Notes under the pieces: generated by a model
Seen by the model: only the letters and a program-made list of their open reading frames with translations
Told to the model about the DNA's origin: nothing
The model's database searches: none
Program-made: the position numbers and the translations under genes
Source: Ficedula albicollis
Lineage: Eukaryota; Chordata; Aves; Passeriformes; Muscicapidae
Assembly: GCF_000247815.1 (NCBI RefSeq)
Contig: NC_021681.1
Coordinates: 21,331,495 to 21,395,494, forward strand
DNA: 64,000 nt
Direction of reading: 5' to 3'
Shown: positions 25,701 to 39,779 of the stretch, one piece after another
How positions within the stretch are numbered: position 1 is the first letter of the stretch
Layout of the letters: the number at the start of each line of letters is the position of its first letter

Positions 25701-27335
25701 GCATGTTCAGTCATGTTCAAATGCTTTGAATAACATTCCCCCAACACAGTTTCTTCCTGAGAGGTGGAGGTGGAGGATTCTCTTTTAGTTATATATGGCT
25801 ACATAAATATATGTGTACACATACAGAAAGCAGGCTCTCCTATGTGTCCTTTTAACACAGGGATTTCTTCCTAGACTGTAGAAGTTCTGAGTAATGGAAC
25901 AGAAACACATTAAAGAAATTAATACTAATAACCTGGGGTTCAGAACTACAGTCTTTCCATTAACTTGGATCTCAGAAAGAATAAAGATACTTCAAGTCAA
26001 ATGTTTCTCTGCTATTTGAAGCTTTCAAAGCATCCTTTATGACCATTTATTTGGACTGTGGTCACCAGCTTTTAGAAACATAATTATATTTGCTCTCACT
26101 ACCACACCTTTTGACAGACTCAAAGTGCAGAGCTCTGAGGAATGGTGATGGGAGAGCTGAGGGGACAGCACTTATGTAAAAGGCTGTCAGAAGGAAAGTG
26201 CCTGGCCCCACTTATCTTCTCATATTTACATTCTGTATTTTTAGAAGAGCATAATTTTAGGCAGGAAATCTCAAAACATCTCAGCAATGGAACAGTCACA
26301 AAACCAGAACAGTACAGCCAGCACTGAAGATTAGTGGGATCAAATACTTGTCATAAGAAAAATAATTTTCATTTTGACATGTTTTCAGTGTTAGCACTGT
26401 ACCTGTTTTGAAAGTACAGTTGACTTGCTTGGCATGTTATATTAAGGATTCCCAAAAGAATAGAAAAAAAAATCTTATACTGAATGGAGCATGAAAGGAA
26501 ATCAGCACATCACTTCTAATCTAGCAGAACTCCCAGACAGGCAGTGATACTTGGGACCAGATATTTACACAGTTACTGTCGACTCCTATATGGACAGAAG
26601 GCTCCAAACCCTTCTGGTAGAAACTTTGCCTTCATGCTTCCTGTTTAATAATTGAGTATCTTAACACAGAAGCTGGTGAATAGAAAATGATCATCAAAAT
26701 GAAACAGATCTAAAAAATGTCAAGTCTAGAACTACAATATATTATTTACAAAAAGCATAGCAAATTTAAAAGCAAAATGTCAGAGTAGCCCTTCTTCCAT
26801 TTTCTCAACAGCCACTTAGGTGAGAGTTGACAGGTTTGGGACAATATGACATTTCTAATTCCTTATCTGCTGACAATAACTCTGCTCTCTGGAGGAAAGC
26901 AACAAAATGCAGAGCAGATAAAGGCATAACATTTCTCAGAATTGGACAAAAGGTACTCTCATTTCTATTTTTGTTTATTTTCCTTCTGGAAGTCAGCTTG
27001 CTTAGGATCACAGTATGGGCACAGTTACCAGAAGTTTCACACTGACTAGTGGCATAAAATGTACTTTCTTTCCTCTAACAAATATTGATAAATTAAATAA
27101 AGAGTATTCACTACTAAATTATAATGATGGTCCAAAATTTCATGCATGGGTCCTTTTGGTAACAAAATCACTAGCTAAATTAAACAGGGCATTTTGCAAG
27201 GACTACACACACAGTTGTTACTTTATAATAATTTTAACTCTTTAGTGATAATTGTTAAGGTTGGCTTGTTTAGAGTGGCCAATGGCATCTCCTGTTTTGA
27301 ATGTAAAAAAAAAAAAACAACAACAAAAAAACCAC

Positions 27336-27405
27336 AGAATCACAAAACTGTGAGGAATATTTTTGAGACCATTTGAGCAAACAGTCCTTATGATCCTTTC
27401 CCAAG
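27336..27405 (-). mobile_element. Possible decayed CR1 3'-end fragment
   Basis: AGAATCACAAAACTGTG is followed by TTTTTGAGACCATTTGAGCA, which resembles the CR1 terminal sequence (AGAATCACAGAAT ... TTTGAGATCATNGAGTCCAACC) in reverse. The match fades after about 70 bp. Confidence 0.4.
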
Positions 27406-28829
27406 TTAACCAAAGTTAGTGAATAAAATATCACAGGATCCAAGCTCCATCCTGCTGAGCACAATGAATGCCTACAGCAAGCACAGCAAACTACTGGCAC
27501 CAGGACTATACTTCAGACTATCAAACTACCAAAACCACTGAGGGAGGTGAAGATTATTCCTGCAACAGACAGTGATGGCCTGTTCCTATGGGGCAGCAAA
27601 GATTGGCTGTGCTGTTGGGTCCATAAGCAAAAGCAATCTTGGTTCTCATTTTCTCCTCCACAGCAGTAATGAGTAGTTTCCACAGTAGGAGGCAGAATTA
27701 CAGAATTTAGAAGAAAAAAATTTAGAATTCACAGTTTTCCTGTACAATTAGTTAGTTTGTGAGCATTGTGGATTCAATAATGTTTGGCAGTGTTAGACAG
27801 ATTCATTCCAGCTCTTTAGCTAAGGGATTATTAACTGAACTGTAAATGCAGGGTATTTAATGTAGACAAATGGGAACAATCCAATTAACTTCAATTGTTT
27901 CTGAGAGCTTTTAACTCATGCCTTCAGAGATATACATGCACTGAGTGTATATTATTATTGTGCTTTAAATACACAAGAAAGTTTTAGAAGTGTATATGGG
28001 CATGGATGATTTTTACATTTTTTTACTAAAGTGAGAGTTAAAAAATAATTCTCTTTCTCCTGGGATTTTCTGTGCCTTATACAGTTTGTGTATATCTGCT
28101 GGAGAAAGACTAGATGCAGATAGAATATTTGAAAGCAAAAGAAAAGGAACCTTTTACTGATATCAGCTCCCGAAAAATAAATAATAAACTGTGTTTACTT
28201 GTCTTTTATTGGTGAAACCTGGTTTCCTGGAGAACACACCAGCCAGCCTTATTGATCAATAATATTCAGTAAGTCTCTTTGTGTTGAAAGGTTTATAGAA
28301 TAGATGGAGAGTTTTGTCTACTTCTACATGGTTTGTAGAAATGGACAAACACGAATGAAATGGTCCATTTAACAAAAGAAATTTAATAGTTTTGTACTGT
28401 CAGAAAGTGTGAAAAATAGAGGTGTTTTTTACATTTTAATGTAAAGCAATAAACGAACTTTGCAATTAGTATTGTTTGTAAATTAAATTTTTTTTATATA
28501 AAGTCATGGTTCACTATGGGTTTGGATGAGGTTCCAGTGCTTGCATGCTGGGCTGGGCCATGTCCTCAGCCTGGAGCTGCTCCCACAGAAGTTTTAGGGC
28601 TCTTCCTTGGCCACCCCTTCCCCAGTCCCTTCACCCTCTGACTCCATCCCAACGTACCACATGACATCAGCACCAGAGCAGCTCTGGCAGATTTCCAGCT
28701 GGTTGTGGATCTCAGCCAGCTGTAACCCTGCCTGCAAGAGGCTGCTTCCCAAAAACAGGAGTGTGATTGCCCTGGGTGCAAACCCCACCTGGGCTGGCCC
28801 TCCTCTACTCTGAGTAACATCACACACAC

Positions 28830-29335
28830 AGAATCACAGAATCAAAAGGTTGGAAGAGATCTCCAAGGTTATCGAGTCCAACCCAGGCCAACACTTCAAT
28901 GAGACCATGGCACCAAGTGCCACATCCAGTCTCTTTTTAAACACATCCAGGGATGGTGACTCCACCACCTCCCCAGGCAAAGCGTGCCAATACTTTATCA
29001 CCCTTTCTGTAAAAAACTTTTTCCTAGTATCCAACCTGTATTTCCTTTGACACAGATTAAGACTGTCTCCTCTGGTTCTGTCAGTTGTTGCATACACAAA
29101 ACTTGAAATTCCACAGATGGTTGTAACTCTGCTAAGAGCTGAGACAAACACCAGAACTGGCTTACTCAAAGAACCGGCCTAGTATCCAACCTGTGTTTCC
29201 TTTGACACAGATTAAGACTGTCTCCTCTGGTTCTGTCAGTTGTTGCATACACAAAACTTGAAATGCCACAGATGGTAGTAACTCTGCTAAGAGCTGAGAC
29301 AAACACCAGAAGAACTGGCTTACTCAAAGAACCGA
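28830..29335 (-). mobile_element. CR1 LINE fragment with ORF2 C-terminus and internal tandem duplication
   Basis: The plus strand starts AGAATCACAGAATCAAAAGG and includes ATCCAGGGATGGTGACTCCA, both CR1 3'-end hallmarks in reverse. Read on the minus strand, 29084-28900 encodes a stretch like the CR1 ORF2 C-terminus: TTDRTRGDSLNLCQ, YRLDTRKKFFTERVIKYW, LPGEVVESPSLDVFKKRLD. The upstream part of the element is present twice in tandem (29023-29177 and 29178-29335), so the element is both truncated and rearranged. It is on the same strand as NLGN1. It cannot encode an active transposase-like protein; only the tail of ORF2 is present. Confidence 0.9.
29023..29335. repeat. Two-copy tandem duplication, about 155-bp unit, within a CR1 copy
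   Basis: CCTAGTATCCAACCTG begins both 29023-29177 and 29178-29335. A few substitutions and one 3-bp insertion (CAGAAC versus CAGAAGAAC) separate the copies. The duplication includes CR1 ORF2 tail sequence and the unrecognised segment next to it. Confidence 0.93.
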
Positions 29336-29460
29336 ATAAATGCTGCAATGAAATACATAATTTTCAGCAGTGCCAGTGCATCCCTTGTTTTCTGAGGTGC
29401 CTTCCACTGGAAGCACCGACGAACAATGTCACAGTGTGAGCAGAATGCACTGGCACTTCC

Positions 29461-29537
29461 TTAGCTCTACTGCGACACACCCAAACTATAAGCACTATGT
29501 TAGTTCTACTGCGACACACCCAAACTATAAGCACTAA
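29461..29537. repeat. Two-copy tandem duplication, 39-bp unit
   Basis: TTAGCTCTACTGCGACACAC and TTAGTTCTACTGCGACACAC begin the two copies, both followed by CCAAACTATAAGCACTA. It lies only 125 bp beyond the 155-bp duplication. Confidence 0.93.
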
Positions 29538-31022
29538 ATTTGTGAGCTAAAAAGCAAGGGCAATGTTGATAAGAGACTGTAACAAACACAGACCATGTGG
29601 ACAGCACATCCCACATCACAAACACCTCCCTGCAGATCCCTCCACCTGCTGGCACCAGGGTTGGTGCACGCTACACCACCACTCCAGCTGCTGGGAGTGG
29701 CTGTGCTTGGCTCACACAAAACGTCTTAGCCAGCAACTAAATCCCACTACCAGTTTCCAGAAATGAGAACCAGACAGCAATGAGTGGTGAGGAGTGCTCA
29801 TCCTTCACAGGAAAACTCTGTTTTACTTCATTTCTTGCCGCAATCAATTCTACAGTTTCATACAATTAGTTAGTTCATTGTTAATTTTTTTCTGTGGAGT
29901 TCATTTCACGCAGACAGGAAGAGCTGAATATAAACTCTCATTAAAATGAGTGCACTGTGTAGCATCACACCTATATAATAGTCTGATATTCTATTGTTTT
30001 GAGCAATTAGTGCACGTCATTGAAAGCACAGATGGGTGATTCAAATCAGTGTGTGTCATATGCAAAATTCACGGAACATTTAAAGTCTTCCAACTAGTTG
30101 CTTCTGTCATATCTATTATGTCAAATATTAAACTGCAGAGCCTATTTTGGGTTTCAAGCTTGAAATAAGGATCCTCTCCTTCCATCATCCTTCAAAGTAA
30201 AAAATAACATTTCTTGTGAAGGGAAAACAAAATATCTAGAAACCTATATCACTTTGGCAGCAAAAGGTTACATTTACTTCTGTCTTGTAACACCCACGTG
30301 CTCAGGCCGAGATAACCTGATAAAATTTCTCCCTTGAAAAAAATGCTCCAATTTCATTTTGCTACAAAAAAAAAAAAAAAATCCCCAAAGTTTCATTTCA
30401 ACTTTGAATTTTAATTTTCTTAAGAAGAAAATGATATATTTAATGGACCACAGCTGTCTGGAAAGTACATATTTGATAGGCATACAGTACTAATTTGGAA
30501 AATGAGTGTGATTTACTTGATGAGTCACAATAAATGTCTGTAAATATGTATCCAAGTTTCTTACTAGACTAGTAAGCTGTATGACATAGAAATCATTCTT
30601 AAAACACCAGTATCTTCCCAGAAGAAGAATGGATGCCAACGGTATCTGCTCCATCTTCCTTACTGCTTTCAAGATTTTGGTTGATGAAGCACAGAAACAG
30701 GATATTGTCTTAGGGGGAAAATATTGAATGTAACAGATTTTCCCAATTTAACAATTTGTAGAACAGAAAAACCACGGCATGGCACTGGACAGCCCCACTA
30801 GATGAAGTAGCAGCTCCATTAAGCCAGGCACCTCGGGCACTTGCCTGGCCCTGAGTGATGGGAAAGGCTCAGGCATCCTGCAGCACGTCAGCTCTCTCTC
30901 CTTTGGGTTCTGCAAACCTGTGTTTACCTGGATTTGGGTCAGGAGGAAACATGGGGGACAGGCAGGGTGGGTGGAATAAGGAAGGAAAAAAGTGCATGGA
31001 CGTGACTGCATCTGATCATGGC

Positions 31023-31220
31023 AGAATCACAGAAATAATTATGGTGAAAAGACCTCTGAGATGGTCGAGTCCAGCCTTTGACTAAACACCTCCCTGCCAG
31101 ACCACGGCAGTGAATCCATGCCCAATCTTTCCTTAATCACCTCCAGGGACGGTGACTCCACCACCTCCCTGGAAACCCATTCCTTTCTCTGAAGAAATTC
31201 CTCCTAATGTCCAACCTGGT
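31023..31220 (-). mobile_element. CR1 LINE 3'-end fragment
   Basis: The plus strand reads AGAATCACAGAAATAATTAT, then GACCTCTGAGATGGTCGAGT, CTCCAGGGACGGTGACTCCA, CCACCTCCCTGG and GAAGAAATTCCTCCTAATGT CCAACCTGG. This is the reverse complement of the CR1 3' region, truncated at its 5' side near 31220. Confidence 0.88.
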
Positions 31221-34200
31221 TAGGCAGTGAACAGCACGGATTGCTTGAAGCACTACCTGGTAGGACAAGTCGATCAGCTTTCCCTCTCAAACTGTTGTGA
31301 GGAAAATTGTGCAGAGCAATTCTGGTAGAATCAAAAACCCTCAGTTTGCATCAAGTCATCCTCCATCTAACAAAGACATTTGAATAATTATCGCAGCGCG
31401 TCGCCAGAAATACAACATTTCAGACTCAAATCTGAAAACATACCTATTGATAGCATTAATTAAAGATAATCAGGTGACTAATTGGGTGACTAATAGTGCT
31501 AATGAATAGAAAAAGAAGTTAAGATTGCAGTCAGAGGCAAATCTCAGCTCCTAAAAAGGCACTAGGCAGAACAGTGAACATTATGCCATAATGATCACAT
31601 ACTTGCTTATTTGCTAATGTAAAAGTCTGAGCTGTTGAAAATTAAGAGAAAGTATGTTTTATTACCATCATAACCCATCAAGCTGTTTTAAAGCTGTTGG
31701 GTTTTTTTTGGTCTTCAATTTATAAAGAAAACAAACTTTTCAGAACAGTACAACTCAGGCTCAAAGGAGGCATTTCTTTGAGCAGTTTCTCATAGAAAGT
31801 AGAATAAGGAAATGAAAATCACCTCGTGTACCTAAGGCAGGTTGTACAGATGGGAAATCAAGGCTACAGTAATAATGTGGCAAAACATTTAAGACATAAG
31901 CATTTGAGCAGCTTTAAACACACAAGTAACTCCTGTGAGCATCATTGACTTCATCCTGCTTACATGAACAGGAGCTTCTGAAAATACTTCAGAGAAGACA
32001 ATTCAGAGAAGCCTTGAAATGTACTTTGAGAAAAAGGATAGAAAGGAAAGGAGATCTTCTGTAGAGTTTCCAGTTGATTCCTTTTAATTATTTTACCAGT
32101 GCTGGTGTTTTTCAGTTAGTTTAATAATTATATATTATGGTGCCTAAAGCTCTGTGTAGACCTCCCTAAAAAATAAATGTAAAGTTGTAAAATTGTACCT
32201 TAACCACATTTTTTTTGCTTAAATACTTTGCAGAAGCAGAGATTAAGCCACTGCATAGCAGAATAATGCTAGGCAACCTGGAAAAAAATTCCAAAAGAGC
32301 TAATTAAACTTTAGGACATGCTATCAAAAGCAAGTTAATATTTTAAGCTACATAAAATAATTTTCCCTTTCTTCTTTCTGTGGTCTGATTGCACAGTAAG
32401 TTCTTCTAGTGGACAAACTCATGAGAATAAAATCACCATTACTTTTAACATATCAAAAATTCCCACACCTACTGATTCTTAAGTTAGTCGAAGGTTAATT
32501 AGCATCTGTGAAAGGAAAACTGCAGTTATTCCAGCAGCTTTTGAAATATGAACCTTTCAAAAAGATTTTTAAACCATGAAAACCACACTTGGATGAGTAT
32601 TAGGAATGTGCTACAAGATTATTTACTAGTTAGCAGCAGTGATTGACATAGAGAAGAATCACAGAAATTTTATGTCTGGTGTTAAATCTGACACTCAGTG
32701 AGACGACGAGCCCTCGCACTGAAACCCTGGAGTTGTATTTACAACTCCAGATCCTTTTTAGTAATCCATGACTCCCTGATTATGTAAAATGCCCCCAAAC
32801 AAATATAAATACAGTCTTTTCTAAAGATGAAAAAGGCAGAAAGCCAGTACAAGGCCACATTACAAAAGCAAGTTGCAGTTATGCCCTACTTTACAAAGCT
32901 AAGTGGAAATCACGTGGCTCATAAGCCTTTGGTAACCTTTTGTAAAAGGATGAATTTCTGTTTTGCTGTGTTTTCTGAAACACACCCCACAACCCCAGGT
33001 CAATATTTTGCTATTAAAGATAAGTAGTTCACACAGCACTCAGATGCCTGAGATCATTGCAGAAATATCACAGGCACTTAAGCACATATTAAAAGCATTT
33101 TCCAGAAGCTGTTGCAGCATTTTATTTTTGGAAGAGTTAAAGGATAAAAGCAACTTTAGATGTAGGTTTCCTTTGGCTTTGGAGGATGAAAGGGATTAAC
33201 AGAGGTCACAAGAGGAGGATGGAAGAAGAAATGGAAATAAGAGTATACTGGATGTAGCTTATCCTTTCCCTAGGCAGTGGTTAGAGGTGCCTGCAAGAGG
33301 AAAAGGGATTGACTACTTGCTGCCTGTTCCCAAGTTATTCCAGCAGCAGGATGGAATAATGGCCAAAATGAGATTTTCTTATTTTCTTTGTTAAGAGTAA
33401 GACTAAGGCTAGATGTCCTTTATCCAGAATTTGGTTTAGTGTAAAACTCTTAGCTCCTTGAGGCTAAGAGTTCCTGGAGCAGCTGAGCAGGACTCATGCC
33501 TTGTTTTATTAGGGGATTTGGAATAAAGCTGAGAAATGTACATCAGGCAGCTTTGTGCTGTTTCTTTGGAAGGACCATATATTAAAAAGATTTTCAGTAT
33601 TTCTTGAGATGTCTGCACTGAGAACTGAACTGGATTTACAACAATCCAAATTATTATAGGCAAAGTGATTCTGTGATTCTACAACAAGTGAAAAAAACCC
33701 AAAGCAAAACAAGGAATTCACTGCCCACTCTCCATGGCAGGCAGCTGTTCAACCATCTTCAGGAAATCCCAGCTCTGCCAGCTGTAATGGTGCCTTGGGA
33801 AGACAAATAAGAATCCTGTTCCAATGTTCCAATCACCCACATAAGCCCCACTGGACTGGAAAACCCTCCACTGCTACCACAGGTAGCAAAAGGTACAAAT
33901 AATGGCAGGAAGTCATGCAAGTTGCACTGATCTCCTGCAGCAAAGCAAAAGAGAAAATTCCACATTTGAAAAAAGAGAACCCATTACCCCATGAATGTCT
34001 GGTAGACTGTAAACACAGTGAGCACAGCATTGCAATAAACAAGTTGCTTTTTAAATTCTGCATTTAACTCCATTTGGGATTGAAAGCCTTTTCCTAAAAA
34101 TATTGAGCTATGCCATTTATAAGCCATTATTTTGAATTTTGAATTACAAGGTCATCAAAAATGTTGCTGTAATTGATGCCTTGTTATTAAGTCTATGCAC

Positions 34201-34959
34201 AATGTCAAAGTTAGAGAAAAAAACTTCTATATGCCTTTCAAAAACCAGTATGGTGCCATGCATTTTGTAGAATAGGAAGTCTAACACCACCTGGAGGCCC
34301 CTGGGCCTGGTAAGCACATATGAAGCTGGGAGTAATGTGGCTGTTTCTGACTATCAGATTTTAGGCAGCACAATGCAAAGATTCCAAGTGTGTAACAGAT
34401 GGCACCAGGAATGAGTCAGGTTCTGTGAATGCAAGACGTGATACAACTATGCTAAAATTAATTTCTAGAGTTCAGAAAACAGGAAACTGAACAGATATGT
34501 AACAGAAATGAGAAAATAAACATATATGCCAGTAAACTGCTTGAGATTACCCAGAACACACTGGCACCACACGATATAAGTGGAATAGCAGGAGGGAACT
34601 ACATCTAAGTACTGAGCCTAGGCTTAACACGAGGTGACTGAAGCATAATTCTCCCTGCATGGTGAGAAACAGAAGCTTTGGGCAGCATTTAAAGGCTGAG
34701 CAGGGGGAAATAAAGTCAAAGATTCAAGTACTGTGCAAATTTAACACTAAATGCAATGTATAGGGTTATATAGACTCAGGGACTTCTGAGATCTGAGCTA
34801 AAACCATTGGAGGAATTTTCAGAGGCACAGAAGTGAGTTGAGCACTCTTGTTTTCCCTGCCTTTTGAGCCTCAATTCTTTTCTGGCTTCAACATTTCCTG
34901 TATTTATTACTGTTCTTACAGCACTCCTGAGTGTGAGAGTATATCTTAGAAATGAATGA

Positions 34960-35082
34960 CTTTACAACACATCTCACCTGTGAGGTACAAATGTTTTTGC
35001 ATTTCCATCTGGAGAATGGAAAGCAGGTGAGTGATGAAATGGTTTGCTTGAGGCCACAGAAAAGTGTGGCAGAAGTGGTTTA
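34960..35082 (+). mobile_element. Ancient MIR/L2-like element core (tentative)
   Basis: GGAGAATGGAAAGCAGGTGA, GTGATGAAATGGTTTGCTTG and AGGCCACAGAAAAGTGTGGC AGAAGTGG follow the MIR/L2 motif order (GA.ACTGAGGC...AGTGACTTGCCCAAGGTCACAC...GTGGCAGAGC). Confidence 0.4.
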
Positions 35083-35248
35083 AAAATTTCTCACATCACT
35101 GTGCATTCCTCTTCACCAAGCCTGCACACATTTTGAGCACTGAAAAGTGAGATCATTATATCCACCATCTGTCTGATTTGCAAAAGAACCCCAAACCTTA
35201 AGAAGGTGGATGATAGGCTGTTTATTTTTGCACTATTTTTCAAAAAAA

Positions 35249-36001
<753 letters not shown>

Positions 36002-36706
36002 AAAAAAAGTGTTCAGGTCATCAGTGATCAGTTTTTAATAGTTTTGTTTATGAGAAAATGTTCAACATCTTTTACATCTTTCTCTATACCTTCCTGCACC
36101 AAAACATTACAGCAGTGTTGTTACACAGAATTTTTTTCTTATTCTTGTTTTTGCTAATTCCTTTCTTCCAAGAAACACCAGCAAATACATCTCTTTTCAG
36201 TCATTTACACCAAGCTTTGACATTTTCTGCAATTTTTTGTGACCTTGGGAAAAGTAACTTCATGATTAATCAAGAAATACAAGACAGACCTTAGGAAGAA
36301 ACAATAGCCTAAATACTTTCTTACAAAGCCTCACAATTAAGCCTATTATAAAAATTCTCAGAGCAAACTAAGGTTTTTTCTCACATTCACTGGAATTGGA
36401 TGCCCTTTATCTTTTTTTCTCTTCTGTTAATTGCTTTCTTCATCTGTGTGGCTTAAATTCTATGATTCTTTTGACAACAGAAGTATTCTAAGTATTACTT
36501 TTTCTACTTCCCAAATGGAAAAATAGGAACACTTTGAAAAGATAAACATCCAAATGCTACTTTGTGCTGCTTCCTCTCCCTTCAGACAACATAAATAGTG
36601 CTTTCCCACTTGGTTTTAGTCACAGGTATCAGCACAGACTCACCTTACTCTGTATTAATAGATGCAGTCATTGCACAACTCTCCACAGGAAACATCTGCT
36701 GCTGTG

Positions 36707-36771
36707 CAACCTGGTCTGGGGGAAGGTGCCCTTCAAGGTGCCTTCCAACCCAAAACATTTTAAGATTTTCT
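36707..36771 (+). mobile_element. Short CR1 3'-end fragment
   Basis: CAACCTGGTCTGGGGGAAGG, TGCCCTTCAAGGTGCC and TTCCAACCCAAAACATTTTA match the CR1 3' untranslated end in forward orientation, with an internal deletion. Only about 65 bp remain. Confidence 0.65.
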
Positions 36772-39762
36772 GACAAAATACAGCTATGCCCTGCTTGGAA
36801 CTGCAGGTTCTGTGGCCAAGAGGAAGCACAGGATGGCTCTGTCACGGATGTGCCTTCCCCTGGGACAGTATCACACGTGTGTGCTGCTCTCCTGCCTGTG
36901 TTCTCACTTGTCAGCTCTAGAACTTAATTTTGAGAAACCTATGGAGGATCTAGAAAGTATATCTTAAGCTTAATATCTCTGCTAAACTGACAAAAACAAA
37001 TTCTCTACAGAAAACAGAACTACCTGAGCAAACCTAGACCTGTATCTAAATGCAAATGTGGTACAGGTGATACTGCAAAAGGGACTTTTGAGACTTCCCT
37101 CTCGTTCAGACTTGCCCTCCCACACTTTGGTTCTGGAAAACTCCCTCTGTCGTCCCTTATATGCTTTTGGTAAACCCAAAGATAACTTTGGGGGTTTCTT
37201 TTCCTGCTAACTGGCTGAAATGTATTTTTCAAGGCACGCTGAGAAAAAGCTACTGTAATGTTTTTGGTTCTCTACCTGTCACCACAGTGGGAAGAAAAAT
37301 AAAGCAAAACCTCCAGTTTTTCTGACAACTTGCTTTAAAAGGAGTACATCCAAAAAAATCAATTATTTATTTCCCATATCCTGTAATGACAAGACAAATT
37401 CCTGCTACAGGGTCTAATAATGAACTGACATAGTGATTTGAATACTACATTCTTCCTATTCCTTTCTTCTTCTCTTTCCACTTGAACCTTCCCAAATGTC
37501 AGCCAGTGTCTTTACAACCATTTTCAATTTTAAAGCATTTTAATGCTTCTCTATTTGCTTTCAATTACATTTTACTATGTCAATAGAATATCCTTTTGCC
37601 TGTGTTTTCATGCCTTGGTCCCACATCAATCCAAATCTCACCACACTTATGATTCTGGTTCTGTATTTTGTAATTTCCAGCCCCCTTTGGGAAATCTCAG
37701 TGGCTAATCTCTGTGTGCTGCGGCCTCTTTTGAAGTCCCCTCCCAAGCAGCCACACTACCCTTGCCAGAGTACATGAGAGTATTGTTTGCTCAGTTCCCT
37801 GAAAGGGTAAGCACAGACAGATAAGAAAGGGAATCAAGATATTGGGAATTAAATCCAGGTCTTTATCATTACAGTTCAGAACACTTTATCCTGGCCATTG
37901 ATGATTAACTTTCAATTCATCATTATAGCTGGTAAATCATCTTCAAACAAAAGTTCCCTGTGGGGATCCCAAAGTTGTATGGTCATTTCCTTTCCTTTTT
38001 TAAATCTTATCCTTTAAGCTAATTTTCAAAGTCTTTTCCAAGGTTCTAGGAAAGTTATATCTATGCCTTGCATCTTTTGAGTGCTTTTATGTCACTGTAA
38101 GGTATATCTATTTTAAGGAATAAATGTTTCTTCTTTTAATTCCATAAAATCTACTTCTTTTTTTCCTGTAACTCCTGGTGATTTCATAGCAGGGTTACAA
38201 TGGATTTTGAATATTTTTGTCAGAAAGGGAGAACTGAAGTTTTCATAGAATCCAGAACATTAATGGGTCACTAGTACTGGTTGCCCAAAAAAAGAAAATA
38301 TTGTAACTCTAAATTCCTACTCTTATTTATTCCCCTGCCACTCTATTGGGTTTATAAAAGTCAATTACAATGTAGCTGTTCCTAAACCAGCAAAAATCAA
38401 ACCTGGCTCTATATTTATCCAGTCCATCATGATTAAGGGATTTTTCTTCACTGCTGTTCAGGGAGGCTCTTGCCTGGTTGTTCTCTGTAACCAATTTCCC
38501 ATCCAGGCAGTGAAAGTCCTCACTCAGGTGTGGGGTAATGACAGCATGGCTGATGATCCTTTTAGGGACAGTCTAACACCACGCTGCTGTTTACTGTGAA
38601 ACTAATACTGGGACATGCCAAACCTCTCAGGTTAAAAATAATCCTCTCATGCTATTCAGCATTTCTCCATGGTCCCCAAAAGACAAATTCCCCTGTGCTT
38701 CTCTGACGAAGCAGATGGACCACCTCAGCCCAGAGGGTCACCACGGACTGTGGAGGCGACACCTGACATCCTGTGGACTCAAACAAGTGCTGGCATCACC
38801 AGCACCAGGACAGAAAAGCAGAATATGCACGAGTGGCTTCTCAATGCAGCTGCCAGAGCAGAAATTTGTTTAAAGGTCAATCACTGAAACCATCTCCTGT
38901 TCAAAAGGCTCTTCTTCCAAGGTAGATCAGATTTCCAGGGGAAACAAATGGATGCTGTTTCCCTGCTGAAACAAAGGGTGTCTAAATGCCAGCTGGCTTG
39001 TGAGATTAGAGACCTCAAAGCTCCCTTTTCAATTGCTAAAATCACAATGTGATGCCATGCTACACTTTGCAACTGCACAGAGATGTGTCCAAGGCAGATA
39101 TTTGAGACTATCAGAGAAACAATACAACTTTTGTACCTATTCCATCAGCTGGTTGTCCAGAATAGAAATACTTCACTTGCAATTACTGCGGCTGGAGATT
39201 CAGGTTCATGACACAGATTTTACTGAAGAAATGTTTTTGCCTTTCTTGCTTGTATAAAATTACCTGTCACAGTAATTTTTATTCAATTTGATCTTCATTT
39301 CAAGAACTTTACTATTAGTTCAATTGCATGGGTTTTCTACAAAATATTTGAGAAATTATAACTGTATCTACAAAGTCACATTTTCTTCTAGCGTACTTTT
39401 CACACAAAGATCAGAGGCAGTGGGCGTTAACCCCATGATGAGCTAATTAGAAATTACAATTAACTGGGGGAGGGAGGAAGAAGAGCGATGTAAACCAATA
39501 TTGAATTAGGAGCTCTAATAGCACCAAAAAGCTCAAAAACTGTCAAGATGACAAGAAGTAAAAGCCCAGCATCTTATTTACACCAAAAGGCTTTCATACC
39601 ACAGAGGTCTCTGAGAGCATCCACCAATGAAAGCTCATAGTAAGCTCCATTCCAAAATTATTACCTTTGCAGTGAAAGTAAATATACAATGGTGGGCATG
39701 GTCCTGCACTAAAAAAAATCAACACCTTGATGTCTGTGATACCTTGGCTAAGCCAGGACTTT

Positions 39763-39779
39763 TATATATATATATATAT
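39763..39779. repeat. Short TA microsatellite
   Basis: About eight TA units within TTTTATATATATATATATAT. Confidence 0.85.

Larger units (their letters stand above)
16710..28829. other. NLGN1: NLGN1 intron upstream of the cassette exon, first part
   Basis: Non-coding sequence. It holds the 75-bp duplication at 17204, the CR1 fragment at 19159, two candidate conserved patches (21300-21600, 22530-22770) and a possible CR1 trace at 27336. 28500-28829 is a locally G+C-richer unique stretch with short chance reading frames on both strands. I found no exon-like segment with splice sites and neuroligin similarity here. Confidence 0.75.
29538..35248. other. NLGN1: NLGN1 intron, middle part
   Basis: Mostly unremarkable A+T-rich sequence apart from the CR1 fragment at 31023 and the MIR/L2-like trace at 34960. 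31380-31400 has an isolated CpG cluster (TTATCGCAGCGCGTCGCCAG) followed by homeobox-like AATTAAAGATAATC and a 13-bp direct repeat of GGTGACTAAT. A16 occurs at 30366-30381. Confidence 0.75.

Noticed and set aside
33660..33685. GTGATTCTGTGATTCTAC, like the CR1 3'-terminal octamer repeat
   Set aside because: The sequence upstream shows no CR1 similarity, so a chance match is likely.
36451..36475. AAATTCTATGATTCTTTTG, like a CR1 tail
   Set aside because: No CR1 body upstream; only about 14 bp match.
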